Below, one piece after another: positions 33,882 to 43,190 of a stretch of DNA of 64,000 bases (positions are counted from its first letter, which is position 1; each line of letters starts with the position of its first letter). The notes under the pieces were generated by a model. It searched no databases and had not been told where the DNA came from. It saw only the letters and a list, made by a program, of their open reading frames with translations. This DNA comes from a virus. A program made the translations under genes and the position numbers. Location of the stretch: positions 22,554-86,553 of the IMG/VR virus record IMGVR_UViG_3300029267_001213; one strand, 5' to 3'.

Positions 33882-35211
33882 TGCTGGTGATTTCGGTTCC
33901 TGTCCGAGAAAATTTTATTACTCTCGGATATTGGGATTGAGCCTTCGTCCTGAACATCAGCCTTTATACTTGGACGAAGGTAAGTTGTGGCATGAGCTTT
34001 TGGACAGGAGTATTTACGGTGAAGTGAAAAGACTTTGTCAGGACATGCCGAAGGCTATAAGCATTCAGGATGCTGTAGATGAATGGACGAAGGAACACAT
34101 CAGACAACTTGAGGAGAGACAAAAGAATCAGCAATTCGATTTCGTTTCGGATTCGGTAACTGTTGAACAGATTGAGGACAAGGCTCGCATGTGGATTGAC
34201 ATTGCCAATAGATACCGGGACAAATATTTGCAAAAGGACATTGAGAATTATCAATTGCTGGGTACGGAAGTTAAATTTCGTTTTCCTTTAAGAGTACCTT
34301 GCAACAAGTGCAATGGCGAGACTCTGATGGATGGGCCTTACTGCGGTAAATGTTCCGGTACGGGTCTCGGTCGCAAGTCACCGAAGTGGGATGCAATGGG
34401 CATCATAGACCGCATTGTACGCGAGCGAAAAACGAATCGAGTTCTGGTTATCGAAAGCAAGACAACGGGGGATACTCCAGTAGGATATATGACTGGTGCA
34501 TGGTCCCGGGCACAGTCCCGGCTTTACCTGTTGGGTGCGGAACACTGGTTGAAGGAGCAAGGCGTTGATTCTACAGCGGACGGCATCATATATGATGTAG
34601 TCAGAAAGAAAGTTCCTTCGGTTCCGAAGATGACTCAGTGCAGGACTTGTAAGAGTACCGGCGAGATGGATAAGCCTACGTTGGAGCGATATGCAAAGCG
34701 CATGAAGAAAAAGAATCCTGCGAAGGCGTTATTTGCGGAGGGACAATTGCAGAGCATGGGAGAATCTGATTCAGCACCTTGTCCGGAATGCGAAGGTACT
34801 GGAGTGGGCGGTATAAGTCGTGCGGCGTGTGATACTACGGTAGATGTTTTTCGAGCTACGGTTGAAAAATATCCACATATCAAGGAAGCGGAATATCTGG
34901 AAACACTGCTTAAGCTGGAGCAGGTTGGGGATGTGCGATTTATGAACAGAGAGGAGTTTTTTGTCGAGCGCAAAAAACAGTATGAGTGGATGCTGGATGC
35001 ATATTTCAAAGCGAGAGAAATTGATACCATGCGGTACTGGTATCGAAACGAGTCAGCTTGTGACCGGCCTTTTCCTTGTGCATTTTCAAGACTCTGCATT
35101 GATGGCGGCGAAGGTGCCATGGATTACTACTGGACACGAGACGAAAAGGAAGAGCAGGAGCGTGAAGAACAGGAACGGCAGCAAGCTGCCAATGAAGATC
35201 CATTTTTATAA
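33829..35211 (+). CDS. PD-(D/E)XK nuclease, RecB/Cas4-like, with zinc-knuckle insertions
   Basis: 460 residues. It begins SQSSAGDFGSCPRKFYY, the entry motif of Cas4/RecB nucleases, continues with LDEGKLWHELLD, and has the catalytic pair MGIIDRIVRE (Asp about 190) and LVIESKTT (Glu and Lys about 206), followed by SRAQSRLYLLG. C-terminal cysteines (CDRPFPCAFSRLC) with the early Cys could hold a 4Fe-4S cluster. Unusual: DnaJ-type CxxCxG knuckles are inserted before the core (CNKCNGE, CGKCSGTG) and after it (CRTCKSTGE, CPECEGTG). Probably acts in recombination. Confidence 0.78.
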   Translation: MTKRKRARQRRQYLSQSSAGDFGSCPRKFYYSRILGLSLRPEHQPLYLDEGKLWHELLDRSIYGEVKRLCQDMPKAISIQDAVDEWTKEHIRQLEERQKNQQFDFVSDSVTVEQIEDKARMWIDIANRYRDKYLQKDIENYQLLGTEVKFRFPLRVPCNKCNGETLMDGPYCGKCSGTGLGRKSPKWDAMGIIDRIVRERKTNRVLVIESKTTGDTPVGYMTGAWSRAQSRLYLLGAEHWLKEQGVDSTADGIIYDVVRKKVPSVPKMTQCRTCKSTGEMDKPTLERYAKRMKKKNPAKALFAEGQLQSMGESDSAPCPECEGTGVGGISRAACDTTVDVFRATVEKYPHIKEAEYLETLLKLEQVGDVRFMNREEFFVERKKQYEWMLDAYFKAREIDTMRYWYRNESACDRPFPCAFSRLCIDGGEGAMDYYWTRDEKEEQEREEQERQQAANEDPFL

Positions 35212-35224
35212 AGGAGGGTAACAA

Positions 35225-36034
35225 ATGGGAGTGAATGTTAATGAGCAATGGGACATGCTAAAAGGAGGGGCTGGAGCTGTGAAGGTTACATCAGCCAAGG
35301 AGTATGCGTCACAGAACAAAGTTAAGATACTTGTTATTGGCGGGACAGGAACTGGCAAGACTTATTTGTGCGCTACAGCTGCGGAAGGAGACAAGGTGGT
35401 TATTGGTCTGGCTGAGCCACAAGGAATGACTACTATCAGAATGGCGAATCCTGAAGCCATTGTATTTCCTATCGGATGGCGAGAGCCGGATCATGAGCTG
35501 TATGAAAAACTGGCGAACGGAGAATTAAACAGAGATGTGCTCGGAGCTTATGATCTGGATCAGTTCGCTGGTTTCGTTCAGGAGCATCATGCGGAAATTG
35601 ATGCTGCGGCGCTGGATGGCATTACCGAGGCGCAGGAAGTAATACAGAATTATTTTCTGTTACTAAGCGGAAAAGGTCATGAGACTCCATCGCTGGACGA
35701 GTTTCAGAAAATCACAAAGCGAGTTCATAAATATATCAGGAAACTTCGAGATTTGCCGGTAAACTTTTTATGTACTGCCTTACAGCAGGAAGATGTTTTG
35801 TCTGACAGCAACAAGGTAATCAAGCGGATGCTGATAGGCGGTCAGCGATTGCGTGAGCGTATTCCGCAGATGTTTACAGCGGTTGGTATGCTTGGGCGAG
35901 TTGAAGGCGAGGAAGAAAGTCAGCATGTAGCGATGTTTTCAGGTCGTAAAGATTGCCAGACGAAACCTTATGGCAAGTTGAGACTTGAACAGCCGCCGGA
36001 TTTCAAAGAGTGGGTCAAGCTCATTACTGAGTAA
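35225..36034 (+). CDS. Sak4-like RecA-fold ATPase (recombination)
   Basis: 269 residues with Walker A GGTGTGKT at about 39-46 and the compact RecA core of phage Sak4/AAA_24 proteins. Near the end: GRKDCQTKPYGKLRL. Such proteins load or act as single-strand annealing recombinases next to an SSB. The gene lies between the Cas4/RecB-type nuclease and an SSB-like protein, the usual neighbours of Sak4. Ribosome-binding site aaaggagggtaac. Confidence 0.72.
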   Translation: MGVNVNEQWDMLKGGAGAVKVTSAKEYASQNKVKILVIGGTGTGKTYLCATAAEGDKVVIGLAEPQGMTTIRMANPEAIVFPIGWREPDHELYEKLANGELNRDVLGAYDLDQFAGFVQEHHAEIDAAALDGITEAQEVIQNYFLLLSGKGHETPSLDEFQKITKRVHKYIRKLRDLPVNFLCTALQQEDVLSDSNKVIKRMLIGGQRLRERIPQMFTAVGMLGRVEGEEESQHVAMFSGRKDCQTKPYGKLRLEQPPDFKEWVKLITE

Positions 36035-36089
36035 ACAAATTAGGACGGTGCAGAAGGCACATGTCTGTTTATGTCGTAAACTTTTTAAC

Positions 36090-36106
36090 TAGGAATTTGA
36101 TTCCTA
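36090..36106 (+). other. Small hairpin before the SSB-like gene
   Basis: taggaat / attccta form a perfect 7-bp stem with a ttg loop in the 93-bp gap between the Sak4-like and SSB-like genes. A run of T precedes it (aactttttaac) rather than follows. Possible processing or operator site. Confidence 0.3.
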
Positions 36107-36127
36107 AGAAAGGACAAGGAGGGTAAC

Positions 36128-36664
36128 ATGTCAGAGAAAGGCACATGGAAGCCGGGAGAATCATTTGATCCGACAAAAGAGTATGGCGAAGGTGGAGGAG
36201 GTATTCCCGATCCGGATAAATATTTTGCCATGGTAAGCGGTGTCGAGGTTGGAGAAAGCAGCAATCATAATCCTCAGATCGTTGTGAGTCTTCGGCTCAT
36301 TCAGGGCAGTAAAACAAAGGGACAGTTCAGAGGAACGAGATTCAGAGACTGGCTAGTGCTTACAGAAAATTCAATCTGGCGATTGGAAAATCTGTGCAAG
36401 GCTATCGGACTTACTGAAAGTTTCGATCCTACGGATGCCGAAGTTGTTAATGAGCTTTTTTATCAGAAAATTCTGTATGCCAATGTGGGCAAGGACGGTG
36501 ACAAGACGAGAGTAGTTAAGCCGTTTTTCGAACAGGCCAGCAAGGAGGACCAGAAAAGGTTCAAGCAATTTGAAGTTCCTGAAGACTGGGATGATAGGTC
36601 TTTCGAGTTTCCGAGCGAAGAAGAGTCTGAAGAAAGTAGCGAAGCAGATCCGTTTGCGAGCTAA
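36128..36664 (+). CDS. Single-stranded-DNA-binding-like protein (DUF669-type)
   Basis: 178 residues. After a Gly-rich start, PDKYFAMVSGVEVGESSNHNPQIVVSLRLIQGSKTKGQFRGTRFRDWLVLTE has the OB-like strand order and wording of DUF669-type phage proteins. The C-terminus is strongly acidic (PSEEESEESSEADPFAS), as in SSB tails that dock partners. Neighbour to the Sak4-like ATPase and the initiator. Confidence 0.68.
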   Translation: MSEKGTWKPGESFDPTKEYGEGGGGIPDPDKYFAMVSGVEVGESSNHNPQIVVSLRLIQGSKTKGQFRGTRFRDWLVLTENSIWRLENLCKAIGLTESFDPTDAEVVNELFYQKILYANVGKDGDKTRVVKPFFEQASKEDQKRFKQFEVPEDWDDRSFEFPSEEESEESSEADPFAS

Positions 36665-37542
36665 TGCTGGATCAGTTTCTCAGCGAGCCTAAAGTAGGCC
36701 AGCTGTCGGACGCTGGTTTTAGGTTGTTGTTAGCTATGCTCAATGGCAAAGTAGATGCTAAAGGGCGAGGGCGAGCACATCCTATTTATTGGCGTTCGGC
36801 AGCTTGGCCTTTCAGAGAAATTCAAATTGAAGAAGTGCAGTGTGCATTGAAGGAGCTGGTGAGTGCAGGAGAGATTATTCCTTATCAGCGAAACAAGGAA
36901 TGGTATATTGTAGTTCCAAGAGCTTTGAAGATTCAGTCAGAGACCGAGCAAAAAACGTCCACCACCCCAGCCCCACCGACAGCGGTTTTGAAAAAGGCAT
37001 TGGATGGTTTTCAGCATTCGGATGCAATCATCAAGGAGCTGGTTGATGATCAAGTATGGAGTGCGGAAAAGCGTGCAAAGCACAGGGGTCAAATAGACCG
37101 AAGAGCATATCAGCTCGGACTGGGTCTTGATTGGGAAGGGGATTCTGCAAGTTCAGATTATTATAAACGCGCACCGATGAAAGTGGTGCATCGGTTATAT
37201 GCAATATGGGTGCAGGTTACAGGAAGACATCCCGGCAAGACCAAGCTTACAAAAAAAAGAGAACGTATGCTTAAAGATCGAGTGAAGGAGTATGGCCCTG
37301 AAAGAGTACTGGCAGCAATAAAAGGAGTACGACTGGATCCGTGGAATTCAGGACAGGACCCACGGACAGGTGGAAAGAGATATGATGACTTAACATTAAT
37401 ATGCAGGAACGGAGAAAATATAGAAAGGTTTGCGGATTTATACGAACAGGCACAGCGCGGTGAAATTTTACCGGATGAGATCGAAGATGATAATACGATA
37501 GCTAGAAGACTGAGAAAACGGAGACAATTAAATGGCGATTAA
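36664..37542 (+). CDS. Replication initiation protein (O-like)
   Basis: 292 residues. The N-terminal winged-helix part (GQLSDAGFRLLLAMLNGK ... IQIEEVQCALKELVSAGEI) resembles phage replication initiators, followed by a linker and a C-terminal domain with TKKRERMLKDRVKEYGPERVLAAIKGVRLDPWNSG and RYDDLTLICRNGENIERFADLYE, typical of helicase-loading phage proteins. Overlaps the SSB stop by 1 bp and the primase-helicase start by 11 bp. The linker DNA contains the CGTCCACCACC motif. Confidence 0.7.
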   Translation: MLDQFLSEPKVGQLSDAGFRLLLAMLNGKVDAKGRGRAHPIYWRSAAWPFREIQIEEVQCALKELVSAGEIIPYQRNKEWYIVVPRALKIQSETEQKTSTTPAPPTAVLKKALDGFQHSDAIIKELVDDQVWSAEKRAKHRGQIDRRAYQLGLGLDWEGDSASSDYYKRAPMKVVHRLYAIWVQVTGRHPGKTKLTKKRERMLKDRVKEYGPERVLAAIKGVRLDPWNSGQDPRTGGKRYDDLTLICRNGENIERFADLYEQAQRGEILPDEIEDDNTIARRLRKRRQLNGD

Positions 37543-39490
37543 GGAAGAGAGTGGCCGAGAGTATGTAGAAAGAAAAGGCTGGCATGTTGCGGGTATTGAG
37601 CGAACGTCAGCCGGTGAGCAATTGATATTAAAAATTTGCCCCTTGTGTAAGTCCGAAGCGTCGGGCCGGCACAAGGGGCTTTTTCATATAAACGCAAGCA
37701 ATGGATTATGGCTTACATATTGCTGCGGACAGAGTGGTAATCTCTGGCAATTAAAAAGGGAGCTGGGCGATCTAAAAATGAGGAGCATTGAGGAAGTTAC
37801 TTCATGGGGCATGAAGAAAGAAGATTCCAAGATGGCTCAAAATTTTAAGCGAGTAATTGCCAAACGTCGAGAGAAGGGGCCGTTTTCCAAAGTTGATCAA
37901 AACGAAGTAAAAAAATGGGCAAGAGACTTATTGGGAAAAAGCGATGAAGCGAAGACTGCCTTGGAATATCTGACTAAAGTAAGATGTTTAAGCAAACAAG
38001 TTATCAAAGAATCAAGACTTGGATATACAACACGGTACGCGGCGAATGGTGAAGAAGTCGGTGTTGTATCTATTCCAATTTTTTACCGGGAAGAAATTGT
38101 AAATGTGAAATTTAGAGTTTTACCTGAAGACTTGGACAAGGCGGAGGGACAAAGATTTCTCAGGATGCCCGGATGCAGAACTGTTCTGTACGGCATAGAT
38201 GATGTCAAGCCGAATACCGAGCGAATAATATTATGTGAGGCTGAGATAGATCGGTTATCCATGCTGGATTACGGCTTTGATAAATCAAGCGTGGTTTCTC
38301 TGTCAGCTGGTGCGAGCAAGCTGGACGATGATTCATTGGAGTGGATGGTACCTTTTAATGAAATACTTATTCTTATGGACAGCGATGATCCGGGCGAAAA
38401 GGCCGCGGATATTATTGCGGACCAGCTAGGACGATACCGATGCAGGAGAGTTCGGCTTCCATTGAAAGATCCCGGAGATTGTTTAAGGGCTGGCATTAGC
38501 AGAGAGGATATTCAGCGATGCGTTGAATCGGCTGCGGAATGCTTTACTCATAGAGTACAATCTCCGGGCGATTTGAGAGAAGAGGTTTTGAACTGGATGG
38601 ATGATCCGGGTCAGGCTAAAGGTAGGACTACCGGATGGACCGAAGTGGACGACTTGATAGGCGGGGTAAGGGATGGGGATTTTGTTATTGTTACCGGCGA
38701 GACAGGCGTAGGCAAGACGACGTGGCTTACTGCATTGATGCATAATAGGTCGGTGGATAATGATTCTACATTGATAGCGTCTTTTGAAATGCGGCCAGCG
38801 AAAATACTGAGAAAGATGACCAGTATGGAAATTGGCGAGAGTCTTTTTAAGGTTACACCGGATGTGGTTGAGGATGCGCTGGACCGGATAGAAAAGCGTA
38901 AGATATATTTTCTGGATGCATACGGTCATTTTTCTGTAGCGGCATTGGAAGACGTTGTGGAGTACGGTGTCAGGAGATTCGGAGTGCAGCGTGTGGTTAT
39001 AGATAACTTGCAATTCTTTTTAGACGACAGTGAGTTCGGCGGTGATGAGCGCAAGGCCGTAGACAATACTATAATGAGATGTAAGTATCTTACGGACAGA
39101 TTAAATATTACGATTTATTTGGTAGTGCATCCTAAGACACAGCGAATATTTAGAGGTAAGGTTTTACCGCCAGAGATTCATGATTTGCGCGGAAGTGCTA
39201 TGATTAAGACGGTTGCGGATTTGGTCTTGAGAGTGGGACGACCTAATGAAAAAGACAAAAAGAAAAATAAGCCGCTGTATGAAAACAACAGAATGAGCGA
39301 GTCTTTAATAACTTCATTAAAAATCAGGGAGGATTTTGTAGGCAAACTGGATTCATGTTTGTTGGCATTTAATTGTGATTCTTTAAGATATGGAGATTCT
39401 TCATTGTTGCCATTGTCAGAACCAGATGCAGACGAAGATTTAATAGATAACATTCCAGCTGGATGTGAGCTGGATTTTCAAATGTTCTAA
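37532..39490 (+). CDS. DNA primase-helicase (T7 gp4-like)
   Basis: 652 residues. N-terminal zinc-binding motif CPLCKSE ... YCCGQSGN (about 37-70), TOPRIM region with LCEAEIDRL (about 233) and LILMDSDDPGEKAA, then a DnaB-type helicase with Walker A GETGVGKTT at about 388-396 and a downstream RVVIDNLQFF Walker B. It would prime and unwind at the fork. Full length. Confidence 0.88.
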   Translation: MAIKEESGREYVERKGWHVAGIERTSAGEQLILKICPLCKSEASGRHKGLFHINASNGLWLTYCCGQSGNLWQLKRELGDLKMRSIEEVTSWGMKKEDSKMAQNFKRVIAKRREKGPFSKVDQNEVKKWARDLLGKSDEAKTALEYLTKVRCLSKQVIKESRLGYTTRYAANGEEVGVVSIPIFYREEIVNVKFRVLPEDLDKAEGQRFLRMPGCRTVLYGIDDVKPNTERIILCEAEIDRLSMLDYGFDKSSVVSLSAGASKLDDDSLEWMVPFNEILILMDSDDPGEKAADIIADQLGRYRCRRVRLPLKDPGDCLRAGISREDIQRCVESAAECFTHRVQSPGDLREEVLNWMDDPGQAKGRTTGWTEVDDLIGGVRDGDFVIVTGETGVGKTTWLTALMHNRSVDNDSTLIASFEMRPAKILRKMTSMEIGESLFKVTPDVVEDALDRIEKRKIYFLDAYGHFSVAALEDVVEYGVRRFGVQRVVIDNLQFFLDDSEFGGDERKAVDNTIMRCKYLTDRLNITIYLVVHPKTQRIFRGKVLPPEIHDLRGSAMIKTVADLVLRVGRPNEKDKKKNKPLYENNRMSESLITSLKIREDFVGKLDSCLLAFNCDSLRYGDSSLLPLSEPDADEDLIDNIPAGCELDFQMF

Positions 39491-39503
39491 AAGGAGGAGA
39501 ACC

Positions 39504-40106
39504 ATGCCAAAGAAAAAGATGACGAGTAAGAAAAAGACTACAAAAAAACCAGCTACAAAAAAGCCCACGGCTCCAAAGGTGACAGCGAAGGTGACGAAAG
39601 ACCCGAAAATTTCGGCGGTGATTTGTCCCAGTTGTAATGGAGTGTTGGTTCCGGAGGGACATCAGCGAAAGGCGGTGCGGTTAATCTGTTCACAGTGCGG
39701 GACGAAAGTCCCGGTCAATGCGCCCATAGTTAAGGTGGTTGTCAGCAAACAGTGTCTGGCCAAGGCCATGAAGAACCTTACACTGCCATTAGCGATAGCT
39801 CCTACCAAGGCCAGAGAAACGAAGTACGACCGGCGATTAGTTGTTACGTGTACGAGCGAGCAGCATAATCAGTTCATGAGAGCTTTTATGGCGTGCAGAC
39901 AATTAAACGACGTTAAGGACGAAGACCGTTCATGGCTTGGTCAGGTTCTGGAATTAATCTGTGCGGATTTTCTTTCTGGCGTTCCTAGTGATATATTGAC
40001 CGATGTAGACAAGGTGCTGGGAGAGATGCAGAACAAGGAAGACAAGAGACAGAAAAAGATGAAGTTTGGTGAGGACAATGGTAAAGAAAAAGAAAAGCAA
40101 AAGTAA
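39504..40106 (+). CDS. Lys-rich zinc-ribbon protein
   Basis: 200 residues from ATG 39504 (ribosome-binding site aaaggaggagaacc); the frame is open further upstream. The first 30 residues are nearly all Lys/Thr. A zinc ribbon (ICPSCNGVLVPEG ... LICSQCGTKVPV, about 47-75) and a helical C-terminal half follow. Probably binds nucleic acid and may serve replication or late transcription; no family recognised. Confidence 0.55.
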   Translation: MPKKKMTSKKKTTKKPATKKPTAPKVTAKVTKDPKISAVICPSCNGVLVPEGHQRKAVRLICSQCGTKVPVNAPIVKVVVSKQCLAKAMKNLTLPLAIAPTKARETKYDRRLVVTCTSEQHNQFMRAFMACRQLNDVKDEDRSWLGQVLELICADFLSGVPSDILTDVDKVLGEMQNKEDKRQKKMKFGEDNGKEKEKQK

Positions 40107-40740
40107 ATCTACCGGACCCGGTGTGCCTGTCGAATATATCGACGGATTGCTTAATCGGTGCAAGACATGTGCTCACAGTGCGGATGGACCGTTATGCTTT
40201 ATTAAAAAAGCGTTGTTGGAATCAAAGAACAAGGATGGTGCATTGGACTGCTGGCCTGAAGCTGTACGATTGAGCAAAGAACTTAAGCCGTATCAGTGCG
40301 GCATGTATGTTGTGGTCGATGCAAAGCCCTGTCCTAAGTGCGGACGAAGGATAGCTCAATTTTATGAGGAGGGTACACGTCCCGGTAAAATTGATGTAGT
40401 GGATGCTGATAATTGGGCATACATTCTTTATCCGGTGCCAGATGAATATAAGGAAGATACTGTTGAGCTGGTGGTAATGGATATAGACAACGAAAACAGA
40501 AAACTTGTTAGCGGTATTTATCTTGGCGGGTCTGTAGATCAGGGACTGGTTGATGAGGCGGGTAAGATGTTTCCGAAAACTAAGTTTAAGATTTTACTCG
40601 GCAGACAATCTCATTGGGATACATGTCCTGAATTAGAAAGGAATAAGGTCCATAAGAAAGATGACGGAGACGCCGATAGCGGTACTAGGAGTGGACCCCG
40701 ACAGTCAGCACTCGGGCTGGGGACTGATCAGGCCGAATGA
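40078..40740 (+). CDS. Cys-rich protein of the replication module
   Basis: 220 residues from ATG 40078. Two Cys clusters: CKTCAHSADGPLCFIKKALLESK...DCW and CPKCGRRIAQFY. The C-terminal half is alpha/beta. No family recognised. It overlaps both neighbours (29 and 80 bp), indicating coupled translation with the resolvase. Confidence 0.5.
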   Translation: MVKKKKSKSKSTGPGVPVEYIDGLLNRCKTCAHSADGPLCFIKKALLESKNKDGALDCWPEAVRLSKELKPYQCGMYVVVDAKPCPKCGRRIAQFYEEGTRPGKIDVVDADNWAYILYPVPDEYKEDTVELVVMDIDNENRKLVSGIYLGGSVDQGLVDEAGKMFPKTKFKILLGRQSHWDTCPELERNKVHKKDDGDADSGTRSGPRQSALGLGTDQAE

Positions 40741-41248
40741 AGGAATAGAATTCTGCGGTCTGGTCTGGCATGTTCTGGTTCGGAACGGCCCGGCCAAGAA
40801 ATTGACTGAAGTGGTGAGCGATATAGATGGAATCATCCTTAGCTGCATGGAGATATGCAAAACGAAAGGATGGCGACTTGTGGTGGTTTGCGAGAATCAG
40901 TTTTCGGCAAAGAACTGGAAGTCATCTTTTATGATTGTAGAGATACGCAGAACATGGGAAACACTGGCAGCGAGACACGGATTGCAAACGGACAAGATGA
41001 TGCCTTTGAACTGGAGAAGTTTTGTTTTCCCCGGACAGAACAGGCGGACTACAAAAAAGCGCATATGGAAAAGACTTGCCAAGGAGTTAGTATTAAATGA
41101 GCTTTTAGAGAACAAGAAACACATGACCAATGAAGAGAAAGAAAAATTCGAGCGAAGCTTGTTTAGCGATACGGCTGAAGGTTGTTGCATTGGCAAGGCG
41201 TGGATGCGATATAATCGCGGTTGCAAAGTGCAGCGAAAATTATGCTAG
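40661..41248 (+). CDS. RuvC-like Holliday junction resolvase
   Basis: 195 residues. RNase H-like acidic residues are in place: Asp in GVDPDSQHSGWGLI (about 11), Glu in VVVCENQF (about 69), and the C-terminal Asp in SDTAEGCCIGKAW (about 170). It resolves branched DNA before packaging. The start is inside the previous gene by 80 bp, unusually deep. Confidence 0.78.
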   Translation: MTETPIAVLGVDPDSQHSGWGLIRPNEGIEFCGLVWHVLVRNGPAKKLTEVVSDIDGIILSCMEICKTKGWRLVVVCENQFSAKNWKSSFMIVEIRRTWETLAARHGLQTDKMMPLNWRSFVFPGQNRRTTKKRIWKRLAKELVLNELLENKKHMTNEEKEKFERSLFSDTAEGCCIGKAWMRYNRGCKVQRKLC

Positions 41249-41256
41249 GAGGAGTC

Positions 41257-42243
41257 ATGCCAAAGATAAGACGATTGAAATATAAAAATTATGCTGGACT
41301 GCAAATTAAGGGCACGGTGCCGGTAAAAATATCACCTTATGGAATGCAGGAACATTTAGGTCGGGCAGCTTATCTGACAGAACAGGTTGAATCTAATGGC
41401 ATGTATGGCTCGGTAATGAATTATGACAACACCGGCATGACTGCTGGGTTGCATCAGGCAATAGCTGTATATCCGAAAGAGCTGGAGGATAAGGATTTTA
41501 ATGCTGCGGATGATCAAGGACCATTGTGGAAGTTGTTGCGGAGAATTGATCTGGTTCATTCTAATGAATGGACAAAGCTGGCAATAGCTTTTTTCGATGA
41601 GTGCAATTGGTACGTAGCGTTGGACGGTTCACTTCGGGATTATACTTCGGGGCGACTTATATCCGGAAAAGAAATCAGAGATGAATTTACCGGATCGAGC
41701 AATGGGGTTGTTCCTGTAAGGGGAAAGGGAAGAGAGCGTGCTGAAAGATGGATAGAATTGTTTCATCGTGTAATGATTGATCCGGAAACTTATTCTGTAC
41801 AGGTCAAGGTAGGACAGGAACATATTACTAAGCGCGCAAGCCGGACAAGACTTTGGATGTCAAACAATTCCAGTTATAAAAAGAAAACTATTCAGGAAGC
41901 GGTTTATGGCAATAAGCATATTTCTGCAGTGACCATAATTGAAGATATAGAGCCAGAACTCGAATTAGCCATGTGTATGTTCTGGAGCAATACAGTAAAC
42001 GCGCCGGGTGCGGCATTAAAAAGGTTATGTCGTGTAATACACTTGAAAGATTCGAAAGGGCCGGTAGCTTTTGCTAAAGCACTTGTCAGAGCTTTAGGCA
42101 ATACTACCTTCGGACGCTGGGATGATGACATTAAAGGTGGTCGATACCAGCGGACGAGATCAGCGGCAATGCAATCGGGGTTATGGAATGCGGAATTGTT
42201 CAGGGGCAAGACTGCTATAATGCCGAAAGATTTGCCGGGATAA
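41257..42243 (+). CDS. Probable lysozyme-like endolysin
   Basis: 328 residues from ATG 41257 (ribosome-binding site aggaggagtc). YLTEQVESNGMYGSVMNYDNTGMTAGLHQAIAVYP has the arrangement of a lysozyme-superfamily active site: a Glu, a short turn, an Asp, then a Gly-x-Thr-x-Gly-x-x-His/Gln segment. The later Gly/Trp-rich part could hold wall-binding. The secreted transglycosylase gene follows. No exact family named. Confidence 0.45.
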   Translation: MPKIRRLKYKNYAGLQIKGTVPVKISPYGMQEHLGRAAYLTEQVESNGMYGSVMNYDNTGMTAGLHQAIAVYPKELEDKDFNAADDQGPLWKLLRRIDLVHSNEWTKLAIAFFDECNWYVALDGSLRDYTSGRLISGKEIRDEFTGSSNGVVPVRGKGRERAERWIELFHRVMIDPETYSVQVKVGQEHITKRASRTRLWMSNNSSYKKKTIQEAVYGNKHISAVTIIEDIEPELELAMCMFWSNTVNAPGAALKRLCRVIHLKDSKGPVAFAKALVRALGNTTFGRWDDDIKGGRYQRTRSAAMQSGLWNAELFRGKTAIMPKDLPG

Positions 42244-42267
42244 ATTACACGGAGGTAATTAAAGTAG

Positions 42268-42828
42268 ATGTATAGATATATAGCGATGTTTATTTTGGCG
42301 TGTTCGCTTTTGTTCTGTCCATTATGGAGCAAGGCGCAGATATGCGTCGGTGGAGATTGTGTTTCCTATCCGGATTTGGTCAGAACAACCAGAGGGATAA
42401 TATGGATATTACGCACAGAAGGAGCAAGGCTTTCAGATTACAGATTGAAGTTTGCAGAATCGTTTGCATGGGCAATTGTACCACCGGCGAAAAAGTACGG
42501 AGTAGATTTAGATGCGATGGTGGTTACGGCTTATGCCGAGTCATCATTTTATCCGGAGGCAATAGGAAAGAAAGGTGAGTTCGGTTTATACCAAATACAT
42601 CCGGACAAAGCCAAACGAATGAAGCGATGGATTAGCGTTCGTGAGAATGCTGATTACGGAGCGCGGTTATTGGCGCGAGCTACGAAAAGATGCAGAGAGA
42701 AGTTCGGAGACGAAGTAACTTGGGAACATGTGTTCGGTCATTATCGTAGCGGGTACTGCAATCCGGAGTATGGCGAAAAAAAAGCCAGACTGGTACGTAA
42801 TTTGAAAGCGGCATTAAAGGAGGAGTAG
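42268..42828 (+). CDS. Secreted lytic transglycosylase (SLT domain)
   Basis: 186 residues. Signal peptide at 1-24 (MYRYIAMFILACSLLFCPLWSKA). The SLT core shows the catalytic Glu in AYAESSFYPEAIGKKGEFGLYQIHP (about 91) and the closing HYRSGYCNPEYG. It cleaves peptidoglycan glycan strands with anhydro-muramyl ends in the periplasm. It lies next to the lysozyme-like gene and 22 kb away from the holin-like gene. Confidence 0.82.
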   Translation: MYRYIAMFILACSLLFCPLWSKAQICVGGDCVSYPDLVRTTRGIIWILRTEGARLSDYRLKFAESFAWAIVPPAKKYGVDLDAMVVTAYAESSFYPEAIGKKGEFGLYQIHPDKAKRMKRWISVRENADYGARLLARATKRCREKFGDEVTWEHVFGHYRSGYCNPEYGEKKARLVRNLKAALKEE

Positions 42829-42829
42829 G

Positions 42830-43150
42830 ATGAGTAAATTAAAGGTCGTAATAATAACAGGACGTGGCACAGGCGGCATAAGGCTGACGGAAGAACTGAA
42901 GCCTATGGCATTGCATGGTCGAAAATATGACGAGATAAAAAATGAGGCCAAGAAAAAGTTGCTGGATCGCGGATATGAAATTGAGACAATTTCTCAAGAT
43001 ACTGCTGGTAATATTATCGGATATGTATATGACCCGAAAAAATTCGGCAGGGAACAGGACAGGCAACTTTTATCAAAGACGGTGCCTAAGCCAAGGCGTA
43101 TGCCTGAAAGAATCAGCGGTCGTGCGGTAAGGCGAATGAATAAAAATTAA
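42830..43150 (+). CDS. Basic hypothetical protein
   Basis: 106 residues, beta strand start (KLKVVIITGRGTGGI) followed by helix and NIIGYVYDPKKFG, and a very basic tail (PKPRRMPERISGRAVRRMNK). Small alpha/beta protein, no family recognised. Confidence 0.5.
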   Translation: MSKLKVVIITGRGTGGIRLTEELKPMALHGRKYDEIKNEAKKKLLDRGYEIETISQDTAGNIIGYVYDPKKFGREQDRQLLSKTVPKPRRMPERISGRAVRRMNKN

Positions 43151-43190
43151 AAATTGGAAACGCAAAACAGAAACAGAGATAGGAGACATT

